From NCBI GenBank assembly GCA_023666335.1, contig JAMPCE010000028.1:1-32695 (forward strand): a stretch of DNA of 32,695 bases. Reading direction: 5' to 3'. The notes beneath the pieces were generated by a model that had not been told where the DNA came from, made no database searches, and was given only the letters and a program-made list of their open reading frames with translations. The translations under genes and the position numbers were made by a program. Origin of the DNA: a bacterium (GTDB taxonomy: Bacteria > Bacillota > Clostridia > Lachnospirales > Lachnospiraceae). Below are positions 1 through 8,184 of this stretch, piece by piece (the stretch's first letter is position 1; every line of letters begins with the position of its first letter).

Positions 1-81
1 GAAGCCCCTTTGTTTACTTGTGTCTGTTTGTCACCTATCCGCACTATCCAACCTCCGTTGGTAAAACACAATAATTTCCCG

Positions 82-1473
82 TTAATCTTGTCCCGACAAA
101 TGATCCACATATTTAGCCTCCACATAGGCTTTTAGATATTGACAATATATATGCGTTCTGTTATGTGGATCCGGATTATGAGGATCTGATCTAAAAGGTG
201 TTTTCTCAATCTTTTTCTCCCATATATCTATTTTCTTTAGGTCGTCCATATCCAAGTATGAAGCTATGCCCGCCAAAGCATGTGCAACAGGTTCAGAATC
301 AATACTCTTTTCAATAACATTTTGAATCAAAAAATCTTTATACCCGTTATTTACGTCCAATAATTGTGCAAACGTATAAATCAATTCACTTAATTCAGTG
401 GTTTCAGAAAGCTGCTCCCTTTCAACCAATTTTTGTATCAGAGGCATCAATTTATTTGCAAGGCACTCCTTACCTATTAAACTCATACTTCTTATTTCAT
501 TGTGTACCATATGTCTTTCATCTATTTCTTTTGACATGCATCTTTCTATTATGTTCCTCATATACTTGCCGCCTGAAGAAATGCAGTCGTGTAATATTTT
601 AGGTATATCACCAAAATCTTTGACATAAAGGTAGCGCATTCCATATCTAAGTTTATAAAGCGTATCCTTTGGACTTTTCTGGTTTTCATGTTTGATTACA
701 ATATGTTTTTGTATAGGGGAACCATATATACTAAATATATCTTTTATCAGCAGTTCAAAATCCGGATCCGAAAATCCAAATCCCACAATAAGAAGTTGAT
801 AATTGGTGAATAGATTTTGTAAAAAGGCTTTATAGGCGGGATATTTTACAAACAGATCACGATAGGAATCCCTTGTTAATACCATATTGTCCTTTTTGCT
901 TACAGTTCCATGTGCTTTTAATAAAAATTTTTGATTGAAACGATTTAAAACAATTTCTACAATTTTGTCTTCTTCATAAGGTGTTAACACAATCCAATCA
1001 TTTTTGGCACTGGCTTTTAAGGCATTTTCATGTGCTTCATCATAATTATATGTAATTATACCGTTTGGGCATAATTCCAATAAGCATTTATGAGTAGGAG
1101 AAAAAATTCCCTCTTTCAACTTTACGGCATTCACAAAAGATTGATCGAATAGCTTTTTATCCGCTCTTTTCAGTATGGTTGCCGCCTCTATCATTTGCTC
1201 GCCAGTAGCATTTTTAGCCAATAAATTCTTGATATCTTTTTTCTGCTCCTTATCCAGTTTATCGTTAAGTTTCTTTGCTAATTTATCTAAAAGTTCCTTC
1301 CAGTCCGGAGCCGTTGTACCATCTTGCAGTTCTAAGTTTTTGGATATTCCTGCTCCGGTTAAACAAACCAGACGATTTTGCATAACTATTTCACACAAAA
1401 TATTAAATTCTTCCATTCTTGTCCAGTATTCTGTACAGTTGCCCTTTTTGCTATGCCCGTTATTGTTCATCAT
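82..1473 (-). CDS. SIR2-like domain protein (candidate NADase / phage-defence effector)
   Basis: 463 residues. The N-terminal half is a SIR2-like Rossmann domain: GAGIS at residues 40-44, ITYNYD ending at 145, a KAHG motif with His188 at the position of the catalytic histidine, and GFGFSDPD from 231. SIR2-family proteins with this layout (SIR2 followed by an unrelated alpha-helical C-terminal half) commonly deplete NAD+ in antiphage abortive infection; whether this one does is inferred. The C-terminal part (about 310-463) is not recognised. Met20 is a possible alternative start. The gene is visibly more AT-rich than the genes to its right and has no link to glycan synthesis, which suggests acquisition by transfer. 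A partner gene, if any, would lie left of position 82, outside the window. It could be a stand-alone effector. Confidence 0.85.
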   Translation of the reverse strand: MMNNNGHSKKGNCTEYWTRMEEFNILCEIVMQNRLVCLTGAGISKNLELQDGTTAPDWKELLDKLAKKLNDKLDKEQKKDIKNLLAKNATGEQMIEAATILKRADKKLFDQSFVNAVKLKEGIFSPTHKCLLELCPNGIITYNYDEAHENALKASAKNDWIVLTPYEEDKIVEIVLNRFNQKFLLKAHGTVSKKDNMVLTRDSYRDLFVKYPAYKAFLQNLFTNYQLLIVGFGFSDPDFELLIKDIFSIYGSPIQKHIVIKHENQKSPKDTLYKLRYGMRYLYVKDFGDIPKILHDCISSGGKYMRNIIERCMSKEIDERHMVHNEIRSMSLIGKECLANKLMPLIQKLVEREQLSETTELSELIYTFAQLLDVNNGYKDFLIQNVIEKSIDSEPVAHALAGIASYLDMDDLKKIDIWEKKIEKTPFRSDPHNPDPHNRTHIYCQYLKAYVEAKYVDHLSGQD

Positions 1474-1527
1474 ATTAATTTTCCATGTGTCCCTATCTGT
1501 TATCTTAATATTAGCAAGTTCGCTTCT

Positions 1528-2502
1528 CTACCGCCCCGCAGCCAACGCTTTCTCGACCGTCTCCGCAATGCACTTCATACCTGTCGGCGTCGGGTGAACG
1601 CCGTCCGTAGTCATTTCCGGCAGATTGTCTATGGTAATGCCGCATTCATACAGATCGATCACAGAAAGCCCCTTATTCTCCGCAATCTGCCCGATCACCT
1701 GATTGTAATCCGCCGCCGTAAGCCCCAGCTCGTTCACAGAGTCCACATAGGGCGTGCTCGTTCCATAACGTCCCACCGGGAGGAGGGTACAGCAAAACAA
1801 TTCCGCCAGCGGATAATATGCCTGGAGTTTGTCTATCATAAGCGTGTAAGCGTCGCTGAAAACAGCCACTTCGCCCTCCTCCACCGGGGTCGTTCCGTCA
1901 TTGCTCCCAAGCGGCACAGCGTTCAGCAGATCATTGGTCCCAAGATACACGATGATGAGCTCCGGGCAGGCGCCCTGCGGTCCCGCAAGAACGCTGGTGC
2001 GCAGCTCATTACAGGCGCAGAGCGGATCCTCCATCCCTGTCGAATCTCCCGAAACGGTAGAGCCTGAGCTGGAACCGTTTTTATACAAGGTAAGTCCCAG
2101 ATCGTCCACGACCCGCTGCCACCAGGTCTCCTCCACCGCTGTTACCTCTCCAAAATCGGGAAAGAAAACAGCGTATCCCTCGGGATTGCAGCCGCGGAAT
2201 GTGGAAATACTATCCCCCAAAACAGAAACCGACTTCCCTGCAAGTTTCGACCCTGCGGCTGGCTGACCCGCCTGCGCGGAATCTTCATCATCCGTTTCCT
2301 CCGCATTTTCCGCCTCCGTCTCAGCGTCCGCACTTTTTTGCCCGCTCTCCTCCTCAGATTGGAGCGGCGGATTCCCCTGTTCCTCCGCCGTCTGAGGCGC
2401 CTGTCCGCTCCCGCTGTCCCGCTCTTCTGCATTTCCCGCACCGCAGCTTGCAAGCAGCAACATGAGCGCTGTGATTCCAGCCATGATCCTCTTTTTTCTC
2501 AT
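1528..2502 (-). CDS. SGNH/GDSL hydrolase-type lipoprotein
   Basis: 324 residues. The start has a lipoprotein signal: basic MRKKR, a short hydrophobic stretch and a lipobox ending LLASC with Cys20. A Glu/Asp/Ala-rich low-complexity linker (about 25-85) should hold the domain away from the membrane. The SGNH domain follows with all expected blocks: GDSIS (Ser98), YLGTND, and DGVHPT near the end (Asp300/His303). The enzyme should therefore act outside the cell, as an esterase or acyl transferase on a surface glycan; substrate unknown. It follows the radical SAM gene by 23 bases on the same strand and probably shares its transcript. It is one of three SGNH proteins in the locus. The ribosome binding site before this ATG is weak and Met7 is an alternative start, but only the longer form gives a normal signal peptide. 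Confidence 0.85.
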   Translation of the reverse strand: MRKKRIMAGITALMLLLASCGAGNAEERDSGSGQAPQTAEEQGNPPLQSEEESGQKSADAETEAENAEETDDEDSAQAGQPAAGSKLAGKSVSVLGDSISTFRGCNPEGYAVFFPDFGEVTAVEETWWQRVVDDLGLTLYKNGSSSGSTVSGDSTGMEDPLCACNELRTSVLAGPQGACPELIIVYLGTNDLLNAVPLGSNDGTTPVEEGEVAVFSDAYTLMIDKLQAYYPLAELFCCTLLPVGRYGTSTPYVDSVNELGLTAADYNQVIGQIAENKGLSVIDLYECGITIDNLPEMTTDGVHPTPTGMKCIAETVEKALAAGR

Positions 2503-2525
2503 CTGTTATCTCATCCCGCTTCCAT

Positions 2526-3506
2526 CTACTTTTTCTGAAACATGGATTGTCTCGCGCCGTGCATCTGCCTGTGTTTCAGAACATCGTCCACGGCATCCAT
2601 CCGCAGTCCCGCGTCGATAAAGTCGCAGTTTTTACAGAAAGGATAATTGTGTCTGCCCGCCGCGACCGCCTCCCGCAGTTTTTTGTACTTTTCGCTGTTC
2701 CAGCCCTCCCGCAGGGGCGTTGTATTCAGATCCGCCAGTTCCGTCACTTCAAAATTATCGCAGCAGCAGATCCCCATCTTCCCGAATGGTGTGATCCACA
2801 CATCCGTAAAGGGCATCAGGCAGGTCTCTTTTATAACCTTTCCTTTCGACTGCTTATTTGGCGCGCTGCCCGCGCGGTTCGTCAGCACTTCTTTCAGATA
2901 GCGCATCTGGATCAGAATATCCACCTCCTGAAATTCCTGCGGATGCGCTTTCACATACTCATAGATCGTCTGTACATTGTCGTGCAGTTTCATCTCCATC
3001 GCGTAGTTGTTGATGATGAGCTGATCCACATAGGGGACGATCTGTTTCACCTTATCCACGTTGAGGAGCAGACCGTTTGTGGACATAAAGATAAACGCAT
3101 CGGGAAGCTGCTCCCTCGCATATTTGTGAAATTCCACGATGCGCGTGTCAAGCCACGGCTCATTGTTTCCGTAGAGCGTCAGGTGTCCTTTGTAACCCCA
3201 GTCACGGAGCTGGTCGATGATGGAATAGTAAAGCGCGTCGTCCATCTTCTTATAAGGACGCTTTTCCGCGTGGATATTGGCGGTGCAGAACGCGCAGGTG
3301 CTGTTGCAGCGGTTCACCGTCTCCAGATTCACGACCAGCGGATGCGGCGCCTCCTCGTGGCTCATGAAATACTCGATATAGCCTTTCTGGGATCTCCTGC
3401 GGCTGACAAATTGCAGTTTCAGATAGCTTTCGCTGGCGATCCAAGGCAGATATTTTTTGGCATTCCACCCGATCACGCCGCCAAAATTGTGTACCCGTAT
3501 CGGCAT
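2526..3506 (-). CDS. radical SAM protein with SPASM-like cysteine-rich C-terminus
   Basis: 326 residues. The radical SAM cluster motif is CNSTCAFC (Cys67, Cys71, Cys74), the standard CX3CX2C arrangement for a [4Fe-4S]-SAM cluster. The C-terminal third carries further cysteines (ETCLMPF, GICCCDN, FCKNCDF), the pattern of a SPASM domain with auxiliary Fe-S clusters. SPASM radical SAM enzymes modify peptides, sugars or other small substrates; the substrate here cannot be read from sequence. AAGGAGG lies about seven bases before the ATG, so the start is secure. The gene follows the DUF6044-like membrane protein by 22 bases and precedes the SGNH lipoprotein by 23, which suggests co-transcription and a role in glycan modification or precursor synthesis. 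A peptide-maturase role is possible but no short precursor gene is visible next to it. Confidence 0.85.
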   Translation of the reverse strand: MPIRVHNFGGVIGWNAKKYLPWIASESYLKLQFVSRRRSQKGYIEYFMSHEEAPHPLVVNLETVNRCNSTCAFCTANIHAEKRPYKKMDDALYYSIIDQLRDWGYKGHLTLYGNNEPWLDTRIVEFHKYAREQLPDAFIFMSTNGLLLNVDKVKQIVPYVDQLIINNYAMEMKLHDNVQTIYEYVKAHPQEFQEVDILIQMRYLKEVLTNRAGSAPNKQSKGKVIKETCLMPFTDVWITPFGKMGICCCDNFEVTELADLNTTPLREGWNSEKYKKLREAVAAGRHNYPFCKNCDFIDAGLRMDAVDDVLKHRQMHGARQSMFQKK

Positions 3507-3528
3507 AATGCGCCCTCCTTGCTTTTTC

Positions 3529-5328
3529 TTATTCAGTCAGATCATATCGGTATACATAAATCGTCATACTTTCATCCGCCGCGGTGTACTCTCCCAGCAG
3601 GGAAAGCCCGGTCTCCTCCGCATTAGAAAGGCGGATCCTGGAAAAAAGGTATTCCCCGCCAAGTTTGCGAAACGCTTCACCGTCTATATAAATACGGTCA
3701 TCCGTCGCATAGACGGTCTTCGCCGCCTGTACGATGCTTAAATCCGTCCCGGAGTAGAGATAGGCTCTCGCGCCCCAGTCATCATAGTAGATGCGCGTCT
3801 CCTCCACGCGTTCCAGCGCGGGGGCGATGACCTCCCGGAAAGCCTCCTTGTAGGACTGGGGATAGAAGCCCAGATAACCGTCGAGCGACGCGATCCCGTT
3901 ATACTCAAGGACTGCCGGATGGAAGCCGTATGCCGCCGCCCACTCGCCCTGATAGCCGATATCGGCTTTGATCTCGTCAAACAGGTCCACGGCATAAAAC
4001 TGCTCGTAGGACAGCTCGTCCACCTCCGCGCCGTGATAAAATTCATAGGCTCTGTTATAGCAGGTATGGTACAGATCGTTGTAACGGTTCGGCGTCAAAA
4101 TCACCGTAAGCAACGCGAGGCAGACGATGCCGTTTGCCAGCCACACCCGCAGGATCCCTCCCTCGTAAAGCCGAAGCAGCACCAGAAACAGCGCCGCATA
4201 CCAGAGCAGGGGATTGAAGAAAATAGTGCGGTTGAACTGCCAGCCCTTAAGCTGCGGGATCAGCCGTTCCACGAACGAGCGTAGCGGTTCAAAATCATAA
4301 AGACCATACACCACGCAGTTGAACAGGATGAACACCATGAGCAGATTAAAAGGGTCGCGGGGAATCCGCTTCCACTCACGTTTTATTATATAACATATGT
4401 TATTTATCGCAAAATAAAGTGCGCAGACAGGGAGCACCACTTTCCCGTGCACGCTGTCCGCATGAAAGATCCCCTCCCGAAAGACCTGAACGATCTCCGC
4501 CGCGATCTCTGCGGGTGCAAGACTTGCATTCACGATGGAGGAACGGATCGTCACCTCGTCACCAAGGAGCATCTGCCCAAACAGGCGGTATTCACAGAGC
4601 ACATACCCCGCCGCCAGCACAAAAAGCGCGGCAAGCATCCGCAGGAGCGCCTTTTTCTCCGTCCCGGCGCGCCCGGCGAGGAGCCATCTGCCAAAGAGCC
4701 ACAGGATGACTAACACAAGATACCCCAGAATAAACAGCCCGTGGTAGGAAAAATAGGAGACGAGCGGATAGGCAAAAAGCGCCGCATACCACCAGCCCCA
4801 CCGCGCTTCTTTCCTGCGGTAGATTTTCAGCAGGAGAAACACGCACAGCGGAATCGAGGCAAAGGCAAACCCGAAAGCCGGAAAGACCCAGAGCGTCCCG
4901 TAGCACAGGCCCGTCATGTAAACGATAGGGCGGATCAGCCGATACCGCTCGGGAAACAGCTCCGCCGCAAGCAGGCGGAACGAGAACATCCCCAGCAGGA
5001 TCTTTCCCAGAATCCCCAGAATATAAGCCGTGTACGTCGGAAAGAGCATATAGAGCAGGCTGTAAAGCGAAAGTTCCGAGGGGAGGTTATCCCTGCTCAC
5101 CCCGCCCAAAAACGGCGCATCCACGCCGTGCTTCCAAAATGCCCCCGTATTTTTCAACATCTGAAACTGCGCCAGAAACAGATCCATGTTATCGTGGACG
5201 CCGATATAACTGCGCTCCCCGTAAGCAAGAAACACCGCCGCCGCAAACAGCGGGAACGCGACGACCGGAACCAGAAACCAATATTTTGTTAGCCATTGAA
5301 ACCACTTGCAGCCCGCCAGTTTTTTCAT
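3529..5328 (-). CDS. polytopic membrane protein, DUF6044-like
   Basis: 599 residues from the ATG at 5328; an in-frame GTG two codons upstream is less likely because AGGA is better placed for the ATG. About ten to twelve hydrophobic segments fill residues 10-420, followed by a soluble C-terminal region (about 430-599). After the first membrane segment comes a loop with YIGVHDNMDLF and, further on, SRDNLPSE: short acidic motifs after TM1 are typical of GT-C type glycosyltransferases and YfhO-like proteins. I assign it to the DUF6044 group from remembered similarity, not from a search. A role in adding sugars to a lipid-linked or surface glycan outside the membrane fits the neighbours (GtrA upstream, radical SAM downstream) but is inference. 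The gap to GtrA holds a 14-bp palindrome. Confidence 0.7.
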   Translation of the reverse strand: MKKLAGCKWFQWLTKYWFLVPVVAFPLFAAAVFLAYGERSYIGVHDNMDLFLAQFQMLKNTGAFWKHGVDAPFLGGVSRDNLPSELSLYSLLYMLFPTYTAYILGILGKILLGMFSFRLLAAELFPERYRLIRPIVYMTGLCYGTLWVFPAFGFAFASIPLCVFLLLKIYRRKEARWGWWYAALFAYPLVSYFSYHGLFILGYLVLVILWLFGRWLLAGRAGTEKKALLRMLAALFVLAAGYVLCEYRLFGQMLLGDEVTIRSSIVNASLAPAEIAAEIVQVFREGIFHADSVHGKVVLPVCALYFAINNICYIIKREWKRIPRDPFNLLMVFILFNCVVYGLYDFEPLRSFVERLIPQLKGWQFNRTIFFNPLLWYAALFLVLLRLYEGGILRVWLANGIVCLALLTVILTPNRYNDLYHTCYNRAYEFYHGAEVDELSYEQFYAVDLFDEIKADIGYQGEWAAAYGFHPAVLEYNGIASLDGYLGFYPQSYKEAFREVIAPALERVEETRIYYDDWGARAYLYSGTDLSIVQAAKTVYATDDRIYIDGEAFRKLGGEYLFSRIRLSNAEETGLSLLGEYTAADESMTIYVYRYDLTE

Positions 5329-5363
5329 GCACACATCCTGCTTCTTGTTTGTTGTTATATTTA

Positions 5364-5377
5364 TGACACGCGTGTCA
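5364..5377. repeat. TGACA-N4-TGTCA dyad, copy 1 (intergenic)
   Basis: TGACACGCGTGTCA is a perfect 14-bp palindrome, the only fully symmetric copy and the only one outside a gene. It lies 36 bases before the DUF6044-like start, so it could act as an operator or a small hairpin in that leader. Confidence 0.75.
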
Positions 5378-5412
5378 CTTTTATTGTTTGCCGAGGCTTA
5401 CAGACCCTCTCA

Positions 5413-5880
5413 TCATTCCTCGCGGGGTGATTTACGCTTGCGGAATACAAACAACTTCTGCCCGAAGAAATTCATTACCACAAAAAATCCCATGCCGAAA
5501 ATCATCGCGATATTTTCCAACAGCGCCTGGGAGATCTGTCCGTCCGCGCCCAGTCCCACAGCCGCCAGAAGCTTTCCCGTCAAAGGTTTCGCCACGCTGA
5601 AAGAGATCAGATAGCAGACAATGATATTGAGCGCAAACCGCCAGGGGAGCCACTTGTCCCGCTCCTCCACCTGAAACGTCAGTTTCGCGTTCGCGTGATA
5701 GGAAAACACGCTGCCGATAAAATAGGAGATCCCGCTGGAAAGCCAGTAATTCATATGGATCAGGTTATAGAGCACCGCCATGATCCCCCAGCCCATCAGG
5801 GTGTTGATCACGCCCACCATGCCGAAATGAATGACCTCCATGATAAAATCTTTATGTTTTTCCAATACCGCTATCTTCAT
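5413..5880 (-). CDS. GtrA family membrane protein
   Basis: 155 residues with four hydrophobic segments (about 16-36, 43-63, 82-104, 122-144), the usual size and topology of GtrA. The ATG at 5880 is preceded by AAGGCGG; the reading frame stays open to 6006 but overlaps the upstream gene and has no ribosome binding site there. The conserved start (FGMVGVINTLMGWG, then NYWLSSGISYFIGSVFSYHANAKLTF) is characteristic of the family. GtrA proteins are thought to move polyprenyl-phosphate-linked sugars across the membrane and to work with a GtrB-type GT2 enzyme. The likely partner is encoded at 19175-20149, about 13 kb away in the same locus. It lies 14 bases after the DUF6056-like gene. Confidence 0.88.
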   Translation of the reverse strand: MKIAVLEKHKDFIMEVIHFGMVGVINTLMGWGIMAVLYNLIHMNYWLSSGISYFIGSVFSYHANAKLTFQVEERDKWLPWRFALNIIVCYLISFSVAKPLTGKLLAAVGLGADGQISQALLENIAMIFGMGFFVVMNFFGQKLFVFRKRKSPREE

Positions 5881-5894
5881 ATCCGCCGCCTTTT

Positions 5895-7412
5895 CTAATC
5901 CGTTTCTATCCCGTACTGCGCAGCATACCGTTCCATCCAGACAGGGCGGTCGATCGAGACCACGCTCTGCTTGCCGTAAAATCGGCTCGTCACATAGTTC
6001 GTCCACGCATCCTTATCCTCCGTGACCGGCATATGCATCAGCGGTCCCTGAATATCATTGACACCGGGGATGACGACATCCGCCGTCCTGTCATCTTCCA
6101 AAAGCATCGTCTGCAGATCCATCTGTTCTGCAAAATCTGCGGCTTGTCCGCTAGTTATGTAAACCAATGCCTGATAAGAAGTGCAGTCTTTCACATTGCT
6201 CCGTCTGACCAGACCGAGCACGGCACAGACAAGAAGCCCCGCAGCGATCACGCCCGCATAGACTCTGCGCGCCGCATTTTCTTTTTCCCACCCTTTCAGG
6301 CGGGCGACAAGGCTGTCAGCCGCCATCAGCAGAAGAAATGCCGCCGTCAGCAGAAAGACCAGATAATTCGTGTTCGGCACACCTTTCGAGACCGTGACGC
6401 CCGCATACAGTTCCGGCGCCTGCATCGCGCTGTACAGGCAGAAGAGCAGGAACCCGGTAATCGGCTGATAAGGAATGTGCAGTCTCTCCTCCCGCTGCCA
6501 GAGCAGCAGGACAAAGAGCAAAAAGAGAAACAAAAGCCCCGCCAGCGCCAGCGGTCTTTCCTGCCAGTAAACGCCGATATCCGTGACCGCATGGACAAAA
6601 GAGCCGCCGATCGTTTGAACCGCCCTCGTCACCGAAAATCCAAACTCCTCGCCGCCGCGCCGCCAATTTCCCGGCGCTCTCATACTCACCACGAGACCGA
6701 TCAGCTCCGTGAACATGGGAATCCCCAGCAGGAAGATCCGCTTGTCCTTTCTCAACAGCCACACAGACGCGCAGGCATAAAATGCCGCGACCAGCCCAAA
6801 CAGCGCCGCCTGATAGTTGGAACCGCCAAGCAGCGTCATAAAGAGAAAAATGCCGACAAATGTGCTCTTCCGGTAACTGTCGGCAAAACGGATCAGCCAT
6901 GCCGCAAGCATCTGGCACATGGTAAAGGGAACCATATAGTGCGCACACCCGTTAAACCAGTAAATTGCCGATTTTGTACCCGGAATAAATTCAATGCTGA
7001 TGATAAGGAACCACACAGTAATCAGCAGACAGCTCCAGCCGTCAAAATGAAGCTTCCTGCACAGAACCTCGCGAAACAGATAGGCGGTGCTTGCGATCCA
7101 CAAAAAAAGCATCAGGACCGCCACGATCACATACGCCCCGTCATGGAAGACTTCCGGCTGTAACGTAAACAGCGCGATACTGAACCACGTTCCCTGCCAG
7201 GTGCCATAGTATTCTTTGACTGTCCGGCACATTCCCCTGATCACTTCCCATAGAGAATGCGTGCCCATCCACGCCATCCTCGTATGGAACCCATATCCAT
7301 AATCATCGCCGCTCGCCCTGTTTACACCTGTCAGATACAGGATCGGTATCAACAGGAGCACAAAAACCGCCAGACTGGCGTAAGCCGCTGTCTTTTTATT
7401 TTTCTCTGTCAT
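5895..7412 (-). CDS. polytopic membrane protein, DUF6056-like
   Basis: 505 residues from the ATG at 7412, preceded by GAGGG; the open frame runs on to 7550 without a plausible start signal. About ten hydrophobic segments cover residues 10-430, followed by a soluble C-terminal tail with a conserved-looking end. After TM1 comes the loop RASGDDYGYGFH with paired acidic residues, and later a WQGTWFS motif; this pattern is what I recall for DUF6056 proteins, a poorly characterised group of glycan loci that resembles GT-C glycosyltransferases. Assignment is from memory of family features. It is followed 14 bases later by gtrA and then by the DUF6044-like gene, so these three probably form one transcript. 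A role as membrane glycosyltransferase or polymerase is inference. Confidence 0.72.
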   Translation of the reverse strand: MTEKNKKTAAYASLAVFVLLLIPILYLTGVNRASGDDYGYGFHTRMAWMGTHSLWEVIRGMCRTVKEYYGTWQGTWFSIALFTLQPEVFHDGAYVIVAVLMLFLWIASTAYLFREVLCRKLHFDGWSCLLITVWFLIISIEFIPGTKSAIYWFNGCAHYMVPFTMCQMLAAWLIRFADSYRKSTFVGIFLFMTLLGGSNYQAALFGLVAAFYACASVWLLRKDKRIFLLGIPMFTELIGLVVSMRAPGNWRRGGEEFGFSVTRAVQTIGGSFVHAVTDIGVYWQERPLALAGLLFLFLLFVLLLWQREERLHIPYQPITGFLLFCLYSAMQAPELYAGVTVSKGVPNTNYLVFLLTAAFLLLMAADSLVARLKGWEKENAARRVYAGVIAAGLLVCAVLGLVRRSNVKDCTSYQALVYITSGQAADFAEQMDLQTMLLEDDRTADVVIPGVNDIQGPLMHMPVTEDKDAWTNYVTSRFYGKQSVVSIDRPVWMERYAAQYGIETD

Positions 7413-7441
7413 GTTTCCCTCTGTTCCACGATATCTTTTTC

Positions 7442-7470
7442 TTGCGCTTGCCGAATGCGGGAAGTATAAT
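7442..7470 (+). promoter_or_regulatory. sigma-A type promoter for the VOC gene
   Basis: TTGCGC (7442-7447), a 17-base spacer and a consensus TATAAT (7465-7470). The VOC start at 7537 would then have a leader of roughly 60 bases. The -35 is weak, the -10 and spacing are ideal. It is the only clear promoter in the divergent gap with the DUF6056-like gene. Confidence 0.6.
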
Positions 7471-7536
7471 AAAAAACAACCGACATCATGTTTTAGTATA
7501 CACAATCCCGGTCTATTTATCAATAAGGAGGCTCCC

Positions 7537-7935
7537 ATGCCGACATACAAAATCCATCATATCGGCTATCTGGTCAAAAAAATAGAAAAGGCGCAGAAGA
7601 CCTTTTCCGCTCTCGGTTATCAGGCGGAATCGGAGGTCGTCTACGATCCCATCCGCGACGTCCGCATCTGTTTTCTGGAAAAGGACGGATACCGCATCGA
7701 ACTGGTCTCGCCCGCCTCGGAAAACTCCGTGGTCGCAGGCCTCCTCAAAAAATATAAAAACTGCCCCTACCACATCTGCTATGAAGCTGCGGATTACGAG
7801 AGCGCGTGCGCCGCTCTGTCTGCGGCGGGCTTTCTCGCCATCGACACACCCACCGAAGCGCCCGCTCTGGAAAGACGCAAGGTAGCTTTCTTCTCAAGCC
7901 CCGCGGTCGGCATGATCGAACTGCTGCTCCCCTAA
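7537..7935 (+). CDS. VOC superfamily (glyoxalase/epimerase-like) protein
   Basis: 132 residues. The start is fixed by AAGGAGG six bases upstream of the ATG at 7537. It has the two-module VOC fold pattern: HHIGYLVKKIEKA with the first metal-ligand histidine, IELVSP closing module one with a glutamate, then CPYHICYEAADYE opening module two and VGMIELLLP ending the protein. This spacing is like methylmalonyl-CoA epimerase and other short VOC proteins acting on acyl or small sugar substrates. It lies opposite to its neighbours: divergent from the DUF6056-like gene and convergent with the carrier protein gene, whose stop codon it overlaps. An FkbH-carrier-VOC grouping suggests a role in making or epimerising the carrier-bound acyl group, but this is inference. 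Confidence 0.8.
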   Translation: MPTYKIHHIGYLVKKIEKAQKTFSALGYQAESEVVYDPIRDVRICFLEKDGYRIELVSPASENSVVAGLLKKYKNCPYHICYEAADYESACAALSAAGFLAIDTPTEAPALERRKVAFFSSPAVGMIELLLP

Positions 7936-8174
7936 CCGAGGCGCTTTTGCACGATATCCGCCATCTCGCCCACGTTCTTCATGGACACGACCTCGCCCAT
8001 GTTGAACTTGATGCCGAACGCCTGCTCCACAGCCGCCAGCAGATTAATGTGCTCGAGGGAATCCCACTCTTCGATATCGTCCGCTGTAGTCGCGTCCGTC
8101 ACGGTGATCTCCTCATCGTCGAACACATCCCGAAATACCTCGTTCAATGTTACAAATACTTCTTCTCTGCTCAT
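7932..8174 (-). CDS. acyl carrier protein
   Basis: 80 residues, acidic and four-helix in pattern, with the phosphopantetheine attachment site at Ser39 in EEWDSLEHINL. AAGGAGAGG precedes the ATG. It starts 10 bases after the stop of the FkbH-like gene, so the two are almost certainly co-translated. Stand-alone carrier proteins encoded beside FkbH accept a glyceryl group made from 1,3-bisphosphoglycerate in several characterised polyketide and tetronate pathways. There is no polyketide synthase or fatty acid gene here, so this protein is probably a dedicated carrier for glycan decoration rather than the housekeeping AcpP. Its last codons overlap the end of the plus-strand VOC gene by four bases. 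A DltC-like role is the alternative reading and is compatible with the same idea. Confidence 0.9.
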   Translation of the reverse strand: MSREEVFVTLNEVFRDVFDDEEITVTDATTADDIEEWDSLEHINLLAAVEQAFGIKFNMGEVVSMKNVGEMADIVQKRLG

Positions 8175-8184
8175 ATTCCTCTCC

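Noticed and set aside
48..61. Inverted repeat CCAAC-N4-GTTGG after the SIR2 gene as a terminator
   Set aside because: Only a 5-bp stem and no T run on the minus strand.
6303..6317. A ninth TGACA-N4-TGTCA-like site (CGACA-AGGC-TGTCA)
   Set aside because: One fixed base differs, so it was not counted with the eight exact copies.
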